A stretch of 7,032 bases of DNA from an uncultured Caryophanales bacterium (GTDB lineage: Bacteria; Bacillota_I; Bacilli_A; RFN20; CAG-826), in assembly GCA_946403545.1 (NCBI GenBank), contig CAMJAG010000051.1, forward strand, positions 1-7,032, written 5' to 3'. Below the pieces are notes generated by a model. That model searched no databases. It was not told where the DNA came from and saw only the letters and a list, made by a program, of their open reading frames with translations. The position numbers and the translations under genes were made by a program. The first letter of the stretch is position 1. Each line of letters starts with the position of its first letter. This document shows positions 1-6,982 of the stretch, piece by piece.

Positions 1-388
1 CGTATTCTATGACGTCCCCTGGAGTGTCATAGTGGAATGGGAAGTTAGGGAGTTGGCCTAACGAGGAGTTAGTTTCTTCCACTAAATCAACGTCGCCAAT
101 AAATAAACGACGAGAAACAACAATATCTCCGATATTAAGGTCTTCAGAGAATGCTGTGCACTTTCCCACTACTATAATTAAAATAATAAAATATTTATCA
201 AGTAAGTAAGAACATACAGCGGAGCTTAGATAAGAAGATTGCACACCATTAACTAGCAAGACTTCTTGGTTATAGATACGACCGAAAGTTAAATTAACAT
301 AGTTAAAAAGCTTTTCTGTTCTTTTTTGGGTCATGACAGAATCAAAATATAAAGTATCGTCTTTAGTGGATCCAATAATTAGAATCAT
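1..388 (-). CDS. MTA/SAH nucleosidase-like protein (PNP/UDP phosphorylase superfamily), 3' part cut off by window edge
   Basis: Only the first 129 codons are inside the window; the frame is open to position 1. Visible protein features: a start MILIIGSTKDD followed by a helix; a strand-helix stretch IYNQEVLLVNGVQSSYLSSA (residues 38-57); IIVVGKCTAF (71-80); LNIGDIVVSRRLFIGDVDL (84-102); and GQLPNFPF (111-118). The last two match in order the GDIVVS...DVD...GQLPGCP region of 5'-methylthioadenosine/S-adenosylhomocysteine nucleosidases, which hydrolyse MTA or SAH to adenine and a ribosyl thioether in the cytoplasm. The usual GSAGGL loop reads GKCTAF, and the N-terminal acidic residue is Asp11 where the family often has Glu, so the substrate is uncertain. 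The catalytic Asp near the C-terminus is outside the window. ATG overlaps the TGA of the upstream EAL gene (ATGA), and AGAAGGGGGT lies 9 nt before the start. Family assignment is fairly sure, exact substrate is not. Confidence 0.8.
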   Translation of the reverse strand, partial: MILIIGSTKDDTLYFDSVMTQKRTEKLFNYVNLTFGRIYNQEVLLVNGVQSSYLSSAVCSYLLDKYFIILIIVVGKCTAFSEDLNIGDIVVSRRLFIGDVDLVEETNSSLGQLPNFPFHYDTPGDVIEY

Positions 389-1920
389 TCAGCACGTACC
401 CCCTTCTTTTCAAATTCATTATTTGCTAAGAATTTCTCATATTCGTCTTTTGCTAATGGTTTGGAATAATAGAAACCTTGAATTGTGTCACATTTGTATT
501 TTTTAAGGATTTCAACTTGTCTAACGTTATCAACACCTTCAGCGATAACTTCCATATTACTTGTTTTACAAAGTTGAATAAGGAACTTAACGATTTCCGC
601 TGCTTTAGGGTCAGTATCAATATCATCAATAAATGATTTATCAATCTTAATAACATCGAAAGGAATCTTTCTAAAGTTACCAACGTTAGAGAAACCAACA
701 CCAAAGTCATCCATAAGGATCTTAATACCTTTTTCTTTAAGTTTCTTAATAATGGAAACTGATAAGAATTGGTTAGCTTGAGAAGTTGTTTCAGTAATTT
801 CGATTTGAATTAATGATGGGTCAACTTTATATTTCTCTAACAAGTCCATAATGACATCAAGGAATGTTGAAGAGAAGAACTCATATAATGAGAAGTTAAC
901 TGAAACAGGTAAAAGTCTACGTCCACGACGTTTAGTTTCATTTAAGTCTTCACAAACCTTCTTAAAGACAAAGGTATCAATTTCGTGAATTAAACCTGCA
1001 GATTCTGCGATAGAAATAAACTTAGAAGGTGGAAGTAATCCAAATTTAGGAGAATTCCACCTAACTAAAGCCTCACTCGAAGTAAATGATTTACTAGCTA
1101 AGTTAAACTTAGGTTGGTAGTAAACTACGAATTCATTGTTATTTAAAGCTTCCATTAAGTCCTTAGTTTGGTCAATGGTTGCGGTTTTTCTCATGGAGTC
1201 AGTATAGTAAGTAATTGTTTCGAATTTTCTTTCAGAAACGTCTCTTGCAATGTTAACATTATCAACATCTTCAGTAATAAGAGATGCGCTGCTAGCGAAT
1301 GTATAACCAAAAATAGGTTCAATAAAGATGTGAACATCATGTTCTTCAACTTCTTTTTGAAGTCTTTGTTTAATTGTATCGATATGAGATTTAACTTGGT
1401 CATCATCATCTCCAAAACAATATAGATAGAAAACACCTCTATCAAAGCAATATGTATGGTCTTTGCTAGATTTATATCCTTTAAACATATCGGAAAGAAT
1501 CTTTGTTGTTTCACCATTTAAAAGGATAATTGTTTGATTTCTATCGTTATTTTGAGATAAGTCTTTACCAGTAATAGTAAATGCTATTAAGCATTGGTGT
1601 CTATGTTTATTATTTCTACGAAGTTTTAATGAAGTAACTTCAGAAGTAAATAAATCCATGTTATAGAACTCAGTTTGGAAACCAAAGTTATATTCATTTT
1701 CATATCTAAGGTTCTTCGCCATTGTGGATTTATTTAAGTATCTTGTTAACAAGAATGCATTGAAAATAACAGAAACAATAATTGTTAAAGCAAGTGGAAG
1801 GAAAAGCGCCATATACCTATGAGCGTTATCAGAGAAGTATAAGAAAGCACATGCTCCTAAACAAATAAGAGAAATAGTTGCAATAGTTGCAATTAATGGA
1901 AAGTAAATACGTTTAAGCAT
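385..1920 (-). CDS. Membrane-bound degenerate GGDEF plus EAL protein, predicted c-di-GMP phosphodiesterase
   Basis: 511 residues. Two membrane segments lie at about 7-28 and 36-58, with a very short external loop and no sensory domain. Residues about 80-245 fit a GGDEF fold that has lost its signature: the hairpin reads FDRGVFYLYCFG (159-170) with no GG(D/E)EF, followed by a typical closing helix and YYTDSMR. Residues about 250-500 are an EAL domain with YYQPKF (267-272) and SEALVRW (282-288). All expected metal and catalytic residues seem present: Glu283, Asn342, Glu374 and Glu377 (IEITE), Asp404-Asp405 (DDFG), Lys425, Glu461 (AEG) and Gln481 (QGF). Known role of the family: cytoplasmic hydrolysis of cyclic di-GMP to pGpG, with the GGDEF part often a regulatory GTP-binding or dimer module. 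The start overlaps the peptidase stop by one base (TAATG) and has a strong SD. The downstream nucleosidase overlaps by 4 nt. Activity is inferred from residues only. Confidence 0.92.
   Translation of the reverse strand: MLKRIYFPLIATIATISLICLGACAFLYFSDNAHRYMALFLPLALTIIVSVIFNAFLLTRYLNKSTMAKNLRYENEYNFGFQTEFYNMDLFTSEVTSLKLRRNNKHRHQCLIAFTITGKDLSQNNDRNQTIILLNGETTKILSDMFKGYKSSKDHTYCFDRGVFYLYCFGDDDDQVKSHIDTIKQRLQKEVEEHDVHIFIEPIFGYTFASSASLITEDVDNVNIARDVSERKFETITYYTDSMRKTATIDQTKDLMEALNNNEFVVYYQPKFNLASKSFTSSEALVRWNSPKFGLLPPSKFISIAESAGLIHEIDTFVFKKVCEDLNETKRRGRRLLPVSVNFSLYEFFSSTFLDVIMDLLEKYKVDPSLIQIEITETTSQANQFLSVSIIKKLKEKGIKILMDDFGVGFSNVGNFRKIPFDVIKIDKSFIDDIDTDPKAAEIVKFLIQLCKTSNMEVIAEGVDNVRQVEILKKYKCDTIQGFYYSKPLAKDEYEKFLANNEFEKKGVRAE
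398..407 (-). promoter_or_regulatory. Ribosome binding site for the nucleosidase-like gene
   Basis: On the minus strand AGAAGGGGGT lies 9 nt before the ATG at 388. It is inside the last codons of the EAL gene and is an imperfect purine-rich SD with five G in a row. It supports the ATGA-overlap start and translational coupling to the EAL gene. Confidence 0.6.
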
Positions 1921-2756
1921 TATTTATTACCTCCATTTTTCTTTTTCTCAATCATCTCTTGTAAAAGTTCTTGTTTTAGTTTTTCTCTTTGAGCGTCGCT
2001 TAAAGAATCTAGACGAGAAGATCCACTACCTTCGGATGTAACAGCGGTACCATCAGCGTTTTGAGTAGCCACTACTTCTTTTTCGTCATCATCTTTATAA
2101 GCCTTAAAGATATCTAAAACACTCACTATAACCAAATAGAAAGCAGGAACAAGCAAAAGAATTAAAAGTCCCCAAATAGAAGATACAAACTTAAAGAATC
2201 CACCTAAGAAGTTAGAGCAAATCTTAACAACACCTAGATATTCTTTTTCTGTAAATACTTGGTATTGGTTACCAACTTGATCACTACTTGGGTTAGTACC
2301 TGCTGCGTAGAATACATATCTACCTTCGCCTTCTTTAACATCAGTTTTTTCAAAAGCACCAATGATTCTATGGGTCATAACCATTTTCTTATGTGGTGTT
2401 CTATAGTCTAATTCTGGGGAAGGATCTGGAGCAGGAGTATCACAATAATCAAAGAAGGATGCATCAATATTATCTTTTCCATTTTGAATCATATTGAAAA
2501 TCTTCTTTGGAGATTCTCTATAAGTAATAATTGCACTATCAACTGGTAAATGGTCTGCCATGGAGTCTGTTTGAACAACAAATGTTGCCCAACCAAATCT
2601 TAGTGTTTCACCAAAATATTGTTTTTTGTGGACCATTCCATCGATAAATCCTGCAAAAGCGAATAAGAAGAGCACACCAAAAACACCAGTAATAACCCAT
2701 TCGATTATTTTGGCGGTTAAACTCTTTGGTTTTTTCTCTTTCTTTTCTTTACTCAT
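1920..2756 (-). CDS. Signal peptidase I of the SipW/ER type (family S26, Ser-His)
   Basis: 278 residues. A Lys-rich cytoplasmic start is followed by a membrane segment at about 17-40, an external catalytic domain, a second membrane segment at about 190-215, and a charged cytoplasmic tail of about 60 residues. The nucleophile motif is VVQTDSM (Ser65). The second motif is MVMTHRII, with His129 where bacterial-type peptidases have Lys; this marks the ER/SipW class. Asp159 in GTNPSSD is the likely third acidic residue. A Pro/Asp-rich insertion at about 93-122 makes the Ser-His distance longer than I expect for SipW. Family role: removal of signal peptides from exported proteins, in Bacillus including TasA-type matrix proteins. 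The gene two places upstream encodes a protein with a SipW-class signal peptide, a plausible substrate. The ATG overlaps the DUF2357 gene stop (ATGA) and no good SD is seen before it, so translation probably depends on coupling. The C-terminal tail ends in a Lys/Glu-rich helix of unknown role. Confidence 0.9.
   Translation of the reverse strand: MSKEKKEKKPKSLTAKIIEWVITGVFGVLFLFAFAGFIDGMVHKKQYFGETLRFGWATFVVQTDSMADHLPVDSAIITYRESPKKIFNMIQNGKDNIDASFFDYCDTPAPDPSPELDYRTPHKKMVMTHRIIGAFEKTDVKEGEGRYVFYAAGTNPSSDQVGNQYQVFTEKEYLGVVKICSNFLGGFFKFVSSIWGLLILLLVPAFYLVIVSVLDIFKAYKDDDEKEVVATQNADGTAVTSEGSGSSRLDSLSDAQREKLKQELLQEMIEKKKNGGNK
1929..1934 (-). promoter_or_regulatory. Strong ribosome binding site for the EAL gene
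   Basis: GGAGGT lies 8 nt upstream of the ATG at 1920. It lies inside the C-terminal Gly-Gly codons of the signal peptidase gene. It fixes the start and suggests efficient independent initiation despite the one-base TAATG overlap. Confidence 0.8.
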
Positions 2757-4351
2757 ACTTTAATTGCAGTACCGTGTTGTCTTTTAACTAATCTTCTTAG
2801 TTTCTTTAAGTCAGTGTAAACTCTGGCTTTTTTCTTATCATCTGTGTAACTTGCAACACCTTTGTAATAACCTTTAGGTGTTTCAATGATATAGCTAGCG
2901 CCTTCTTCAAATTCTTGTTCATTTTCTTCAGCTTTAGGAGCTTCTTGAACAGGTTCTTCGGCAGGAGTTTCTTCAACTTCTTTTTTAGGTTGTTCAACTG
3001 GATGCTCTTCTTGAGCTTTCTTAACGAGTTCTTGACGAATAAGATTGAGACGTTGTTCTTCAAGTTCTTTAACAGCTTCATCAATCTTTTTAAAGATTCT
3101 AGCTTCTTCTTCTTGTCTTTCTTTAACGAATTCTTGGAATAGCTTGTTATATTTATCTGCTTCCTTAGCTTTACGTTTAGAAAGTTTTTCAGTTTGTTCA
3201 ATTTCAGTTTTAATAGCTTTTTTGTTTTCAAATTCTTCTTTGTAGTATTCTTTTTCTCTATTAGTAGGATATGGAGGAAGATCTTTAGAAATCTTAGATT
3301 CCATATACTCTTTATAATCATCATCCACTCTCACAAATTGAATTGGTCCACTTAAAAGTGGTCCATAGATAAATGATTCATCATCTGAAGAAAGAAGAAT
3401 CTTAGGTTTATATGTCTTAGTGTTAGTTTTATGAACATCAGACATATGTTTTGCTTTAACAGTTAATAAATTAACTAATAAGGCATAATTGAGTTCCGCT
3501 AACTCTTGTTGGTTGAATTCAGAATAGTGTTCATCAACTTTATAGTTAACACCTAAAGAATCATATTTTTCGATGAATCTATATACTTCATAGCAATGAT
3601 GATACTTTAAGTTTTTACGGATAATATTTGTTTGAAGAATTGGATTTCTAACATCTCTATCTGTTTTGAGTTGTTTCATAAAGTTAGAGGAGTAGAAATA
3701 CAAAATGTAGTTTCTAATAGATTTAATTCTTTCTAGGAAAGCGCTTGCTCTAACGTCACTTCCATCTTCTTTTTTAGTCTTAACTTTAACTTTAGTTTCA
3801 ATTTCAATTTCACTATCGTTAATAACTGAATGATTTTTAATCATTAAGACTTCTTCATCCTTTAATGGAGCGAATTGAGAAACATATTCGTATCTTTTTT
3901 CAACGAATAAAACAAGTTTTCTAATGAAAGTAGCGATAAATCTATTTTCATATGTGTGAATATCATCGTCGTTACCAATGTTTAAAATCTTACTAGGAAT
4001 AACATCTCCACCTTCAGTAACATCTTTAATGAATTGAGTGTGGCTTGCTAAATGACGAATAGATTCACTGTTAGTTTTTCTTGCTAATTCAACAGGCACT
4101 AAACTAGAAACTGTTTTAGTGTTTTGTCTTGGATTAGCAACAATATCACCTAAGTCAAAAATGACACCTTCAATTTCATCAATCCAACTAGAATCAAAAG
4201 CACTACTTTCGATTCTGTCGATTCTCATATATTGATTGTTACCAGTAGAAAGACCATTTAAAAGTTCTCTAGCGTCTTCGCTAGTTAAAAGAGATGACAT
4301 TTTAGTCAAATATTTATTAAATAGTTTTTCAACTTTGGTCTCTTTTGCCAT
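2753..4351 (-). CDS. DUF2357-like McrB-partner protein with coiled coil, no recognisable nuclease
   Basis: 532 residues, no signal peptide or membrane segment. Residues about 1-345 resemble the DUF2357 family: ESIRHLASHTQFI (96-108), DDIHTYENRFIATFIRKL (129-146), a long helical region with IRNYILYFYSSNF, and RDVRNPILQTNIIRKNLKYH (232-251). Members of that family usually pair with McrB-like ATPases and often end in a PD-(D/E)XK nuclease with a D...(D/E)xK core. I see no such core here. Instead residues about 365-450 are a highly charged helix likely to form a coiled coil. Residues 451-483 are a Pro/Glu linker, and 484-532 form a small domain beginning SYIIETPKGYYKGVASYTDD. The ATPase gene lies 17 nt upstream and the peptidase gene overlaps by 4 nt. 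AGGAG 6 nt before the ATG supports the start. Probable role: partner or adaptor of the ATPase; substrate unknown. The family call rests on remembered motifs and is moderately sure. Confidence 0.72.
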   Translation of the reverse strand: MAKETKVEKLFNKYLTKMSSLLTSEDARELLNGLSTGNNQYMRIDRIESSAFDSSWIDEIEGVIFDLGDIVANPRQNTKTVSSLVPVELARKTNSESIRHLASHTQFIKDVTEGGDVIPSKILNIGNDDDIHTYENRFIATFIRKLVLFVEKRYEYVSQFAPLKDEEVLMIKNHSVINDSEIEIETKVKVKTKKEDGSDVRASAFLERIKSIRNYILYFYSSNFMKQLKTDRDVRNPILQTNIIRKNLKYHHCYEVYRFIEKYDSLGVNYKVDEHYSEFNQQELAELNYALLVNLLTVKAKHMSDVHKTNTKTYKPKILLSSDDESFIYGPLLSGPIQFVRVDDDYKEYMESKISKDLPPYPTNREKEYYKEEFENKKAIKTEIEQTEKLSKRKAKEADKYNKLFQEFVKERQEEEARIFKKIDEAVKELEEQRLNLIRQELVKKAQEEHPVEQPKKEVEETPAEEPVQEAPKAEENEQEFEEGASYIIETPKGYYKGVASYTDDKKKARVYTDLKKLRRLVKRQHGTAIKV

Positions 4352-4357
4352 TTTTAA

Positions 4358-4362
4358 CTCCT
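4358..4362 (-). promoter_or_regulatory. Ribosome binding site for the DUF2357-like gene
   Basis: AGGAG lies 6 nt before the ATG at 4351, in the 17-nt gap after the ATPase stop codon. It supports the chosen start. Confidence 0.75.
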
Positions 4363-4368
4363 AGTTAA

Positions 4369-5886
4369 TTAGTAGTTTTTGAGGTAAGTTTCAATTAAAG
4401 CATGTGACATTGGGAATGTACCCTTGCCATATAATTTGTCTAATTGAGCGTCTAAGTCTTTGAGTTCGTCTTTTAAGAACGCTAAGTTTAAGGATTCAAA
4501 TTTCTTTAAAATCTTGTTAGCGAAGATAAAGTCAAAGCCTTCTGCTTCTGATCCACCACAAGCGATGAATACAGGAATAAATGTATCTAATTGTTTTAAA
4601 ATACGGTTACCAAACGCGAGTTTGAATTTCTTAATGATGAAGTTATCTAAGAAATCAAATTTTTCCATCATCTTTTGAGAGATTGGATATTGGCTAACAG
4701 CAGCGTCGAATAAGTTTCTTAATTGGCTATAAGGAACTGACATAGCTTCTTGTTCTTCTGCTTCAAATGGTCTTCCCTTATCGTCAAAGAATAAGGAAAC
4801 CGCTCTTTCATAAACCTTATCAGAGATTGTAAATGTAGAGTCATCGTTGTTAGCGGTACCAAAGAAGATAACGTTTTGAGGAATTAATAATTTACCATCT
4901 TTAACGTTATGTGGGTCGCCTGCCATTTGGTTAGGAATTAAATCAATAACCCAGCTTGAGTAGTCTCTCATTTCCATGACGGATAAGAATTCAGCAAAGT
5001 AGTATTCAATACGTGCTAAGTTCATTTCATCGAGAACGATAACATCTAAGTCTTTACGATATGTTGTAACATATAATGCTTTTAAGAATTCAGATTCATT
5101 AAATTTCTTAGTGAATTCATTGTAGTAACCAATAAGTTCACTTCTATCTTTCCAAGATGGTTGAACTGGAATGATAGCACTGTCAAAGTTAAAGAACTTA
5201 CCTAATGCGTAAGCAAGGGAAGTTTTACCAGTACCAGAGATACCTTCTAAAATAATTAACTTTGATGTAGCAATACCTGCGAATAATTGTCTAACAACTT
5301 CAATTTTGTAATATAAGTGAAGTTGGCTTGCTGCGAAGTTTCTGAATGAGTTACATAATTCTTCAAGTGATAAGTTTTCAACTTCAGGAATATCTGTATT
5401 AGCGTTTTTATAAAGATTATCAACATGAGCGAGTTTAGGGAATCTAGATTGTACTTCTTCCACTGTTTCTTGGTCTTCTTTATTAAGTTCACCAGGTTTT
5501 AAGCCCATGTAACCAACTTTAAGATTAAGAATCTTGTCTTTTTCTTGAATAGCAAGATAGAGTTCATAAGTTAATCTTTCAACTTGTTTACCAAGTTCTT
5601 CTTTGTCTAATTCTTTCTTAACGAATCTGAAGTACTTTCTAATAAGAATGTATAATCCAAAGATTGCTCCACCAGCAATACCGATTAAAAGGAGCATCAT
5701 TAACACATAAAAGAACCATCCCCAGAAACCGAAATCTTTAGCGTAGGTACCAAGAAGATCATTATAGTGACCTAAATTAATACCGATTTGACTAAATGGT
5801 CTACCAAATCTTAAATAGAACCAATATCCGACATCTTGAAAGAATGCTATTACCATCTCACGTAAATAATTGAAATAAGCTTCCAT
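4369..5886 (-). CDS. Membrane-anchored McrB-like AAA+ ATPase
   Basis: 505 residues. The N-terminus has a strong membrane segment at about 54-83, a moderately hydrophobic stretch at 10-27 before it, and a charged helical linker (about 84-150). The AAA+ core spans about 195-470: Walker A GISGTGKT (215-222), Walker B VIVLDEMNLARIEYYFAEF (282-300, Asp286/Glu287), sensor 1 FFGTANNDDSTF (341-352), and a probable arginine finger in DKVYERA (Arg361). DEMNLAR.EYYF and the late FGNR...IFANKIL pattern place it with McrB-like ATPases that accompany DUF2357 proteins. Classical McrB is a GTPase with an MNxxD motif; here the Met is Ala (TANNDD), so nucleotide choice is open. McrB itself is soluble with an N-terminal DNA-binding domain. 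Here that domain is replaced by the membrane anchor. It lies between the secreted protein gene (15 nt upstream) and its likely partner (17 nt downstream). Probable role: a hexameric motor at the inner face of the membrane; substrate unknown. Confidence 0.88.
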   Translation of the reverse strand: MEAYFNYLREMVIAFFQDVGYWFYLRFGRPFSQIGINLGHYNDLLGTYAKDFGFWGWFFYVLMMLLLIGIAGGAIFGLYILIRKYFRFVKKELDKEELGKQVERLTYELYLAIQEKDKILNLKVGYMGLKPGELNKEDQETVEEVQSRFPKLAHVDNLYKNANTDIPEVENLSLEELCNSFRNFAASQLHLYYKIEVVRQLFAGIATSKLIILEGISGTGKTSLAYALGKFFNFDSAIIPVQPSWKDRSELIGYYNEFTKKFNESEFLKALYVTTYRKDLDVIVLDEMNLARIEYYFAEFLSVMEMRDYSSWVIDLIPNQMAGDPHNVKDGKLLIPQNVIFFGTANNDDSTFTISDKVYERAVSLFFDDKGRPFEAEEQEAMSVPYSQLRNLFDAAVSQYPISQKMMEKFDFLDNFIIKKFKLAFGNRILKQLDTFIPVFIACGGSEAEGFDFIFANKILKKFESLNLAFLKDELKDLDAQLDKLYGKGTFPMSHALIETYLKNY

Positions 5887-5895
5887 ATATCAGTG

Positions 5896-5902
5896 TCTCC
5901 TT
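5896..5902 (-). promoter_or_regulatory. Ribosome binding site for the AAA+ ATPase gene
   Basis: AAGGAGA begins at the last base of the upstream TAA stop and lies 9 nt before the ATG at 5886. It is a strong SD that confirms the start of the ATPase with its hydrophobic N-terminus. Confidence 0.78.
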
Positions 5903-6969
5903 TACTTAACAATTTCTCTTAGTATCTTGAATGTCACATTACTAATGAAGTTTGCACCCATTGTATTGTTGATGTTATCTCTGTCCCATCCCTCAAGATA
6001 AATGGATAAGACGATCTTTTTTGGCACTCCTCTTTCTAGAGGAATTCTAATTTTACTATCTAGTCCTTCTAAATCATCCATTGATAATGTCTCTTCTGTC
6101 TTGAAGTAGAAACCATTATCTTTACTAGCCTCATAATTGAAGTGATGAGCACTTCCTTTTATTTTTGCGTTGAATGCGTTATATTCTCCGCTAGGCTCAA
6201 TATCAATATTAGTAGGATTGTCATATATTATTTTATCACGATTGTATACTTCACCGTATACAATTTCGTAAGTTTCTCCATCATCTCCTGTATAAGTGTC
6301 ATAATAACCGTCATTCATGTTATCAAGTAGGCCACCAAGAAGAGTTTCTCCTGACTTATAAGGATCTACGATTTGATATTTGTAATTATCTAAATCTGGT
6401 TGAAGGATTGAGAACCTTAACGAGTATTTTAAGTTATTTAGTGATTCAAGGATTTCTCCATCATTGTATGTTTGGAATGCTGGTTTATTCTTTAGGTATT
6501 GCACCGCTTCTCTATTCGCTGCGACATCTGGTTCAAATGTTGTTTTAGTGTTGTCCACTGTAACTAAGACGTCATCGTCTGCGAGTAACCAGAGTTCTTG
6601 TCTATAGAATCCGTTATCCCAAACTTCAGGAATTGGAGCGCCATGAATTTGTTCGACTGAAGAAGAATCTCTAAATTCAGGCATTCCCTTCTTTTCATCC
6701 ATCCAAGTGTATGAGAGCATTGAACTTACTGGTTTATATAATCCAACATCATATAAATCATCAATACCTTCCACTAAAGAGGACTTAAATGTATCTAATT
6801 CAGGCGATGTAGAAATCTTTAATTCTCTATCATCGTCAATTTCGATCTTAATTGTACGCACTGCTAAACGCGTAGATGACGCGTACCACGCGATAGAAAA
6901 AGAAACTGATAGACTTAATAAGCCTATCACCGAAAATAAACTAGTGATAATCAGTCTCTTTTTGTTCAT
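5902..6969 (-). CDS. Secreted TasA/CalY-like surface protein with SipW-class signal peptide
   Basis: 355 residues from the ATG at 6969. The N-terminus MNKKRLIITSLFSVIGLLSL is a Lys/Arg start plus hydrophobic core, ending SFSIAWYASS; cleavage is likely after Ala27, which matches the A-Y-F pattern of SipW-dependent TasA/camelysin-type precursors. The mature part is acidic (DDD, NDG, GDDGE clusters), poor in Cys and rich in Asp, Tyr and Asn, as for a beta-rich extracellular protein. The end contains IPLERGVPKKIVLSIYLEGW (309-328), then DRDN and NFISNVTFKI, resembling the 'LEGWDPD' closing strands I associate with TasA-like Firmicutes proteins. No membrane segment or sortase motif follows the signal. 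It could be a fibre or matrix subunit; this is not shown. A TTG in frame at 6990 would add seven residues and overlap the upstream gene; I prefer the ATG because it gives a standard signal peptide. No clear SD precedes either start. Confidence 0.8.
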   Translation of the reverse strand: MNKKRLIITSLFSVIGLLSLSVSFSIAWYASSTRLAVRTIKIEIDDDRELKISTSPELDTFKSSLVEGIDDLYDVGLYKPVSSMLSYTWMDEKKGMPEFRDSSSVEQIHGAPIPEVWDNGFYRQELWLLADDDVLVTVDNTKTTFEPDVAANREAVQYLKNKPAFQTYNDGEILESLNNLKYSLRFSILQPDLDNYKYQIVDPYKSGETLLGGLLDNMNDGYYDTYTGDDGETYEIVYGEVYNRDKIIYDNPTNIDIEPSGEYNAFNAKIKGSAHHFNYEASKDNGFYFKTEETLSMDDLEGLDSKIRIPLERGVPKKIVLSIYLEGWDRDNINNTMGANFISNVTFKILREIVK

Positions 6970-6982
6970 AATCAAAAGTAAA

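Noticed and set aside
385..2756. Mycoplasma-type code with TGA as Trp
   Set aside because: TGA ends the DUF2357-like and EAL genes exactly at ATGA junctions where the next gene starts, and both proteins end sensibly there.
2915..3245. Open frames on the plus strand (about 66-75 codons, Phe/Ser-rich) and a Lys/Leu-rich alternate minus frame over the same area
   Set aside because: They lie opposite or out of frame with the Glu/Lys-rich coiled coil of the 2753-4351 gene, whose codon bias produces such shadows. They have no ribosome site and no recognisable domain.
4352..4368. Possible promoter or terminator in the gaps between genes
   Set aside because: The longest gap is 17 nt and is filled by ribosome sites; no inverted repeat with a T-run is seen there.
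2753..5886. A standard McrBC Type IV restriction system
   Set aside because: The ATPase has a membrane anchor and no DNA-recognition domain, the partner shows no nuclease core, and the neighbours are export genes. A diverged defence role is not excluded.
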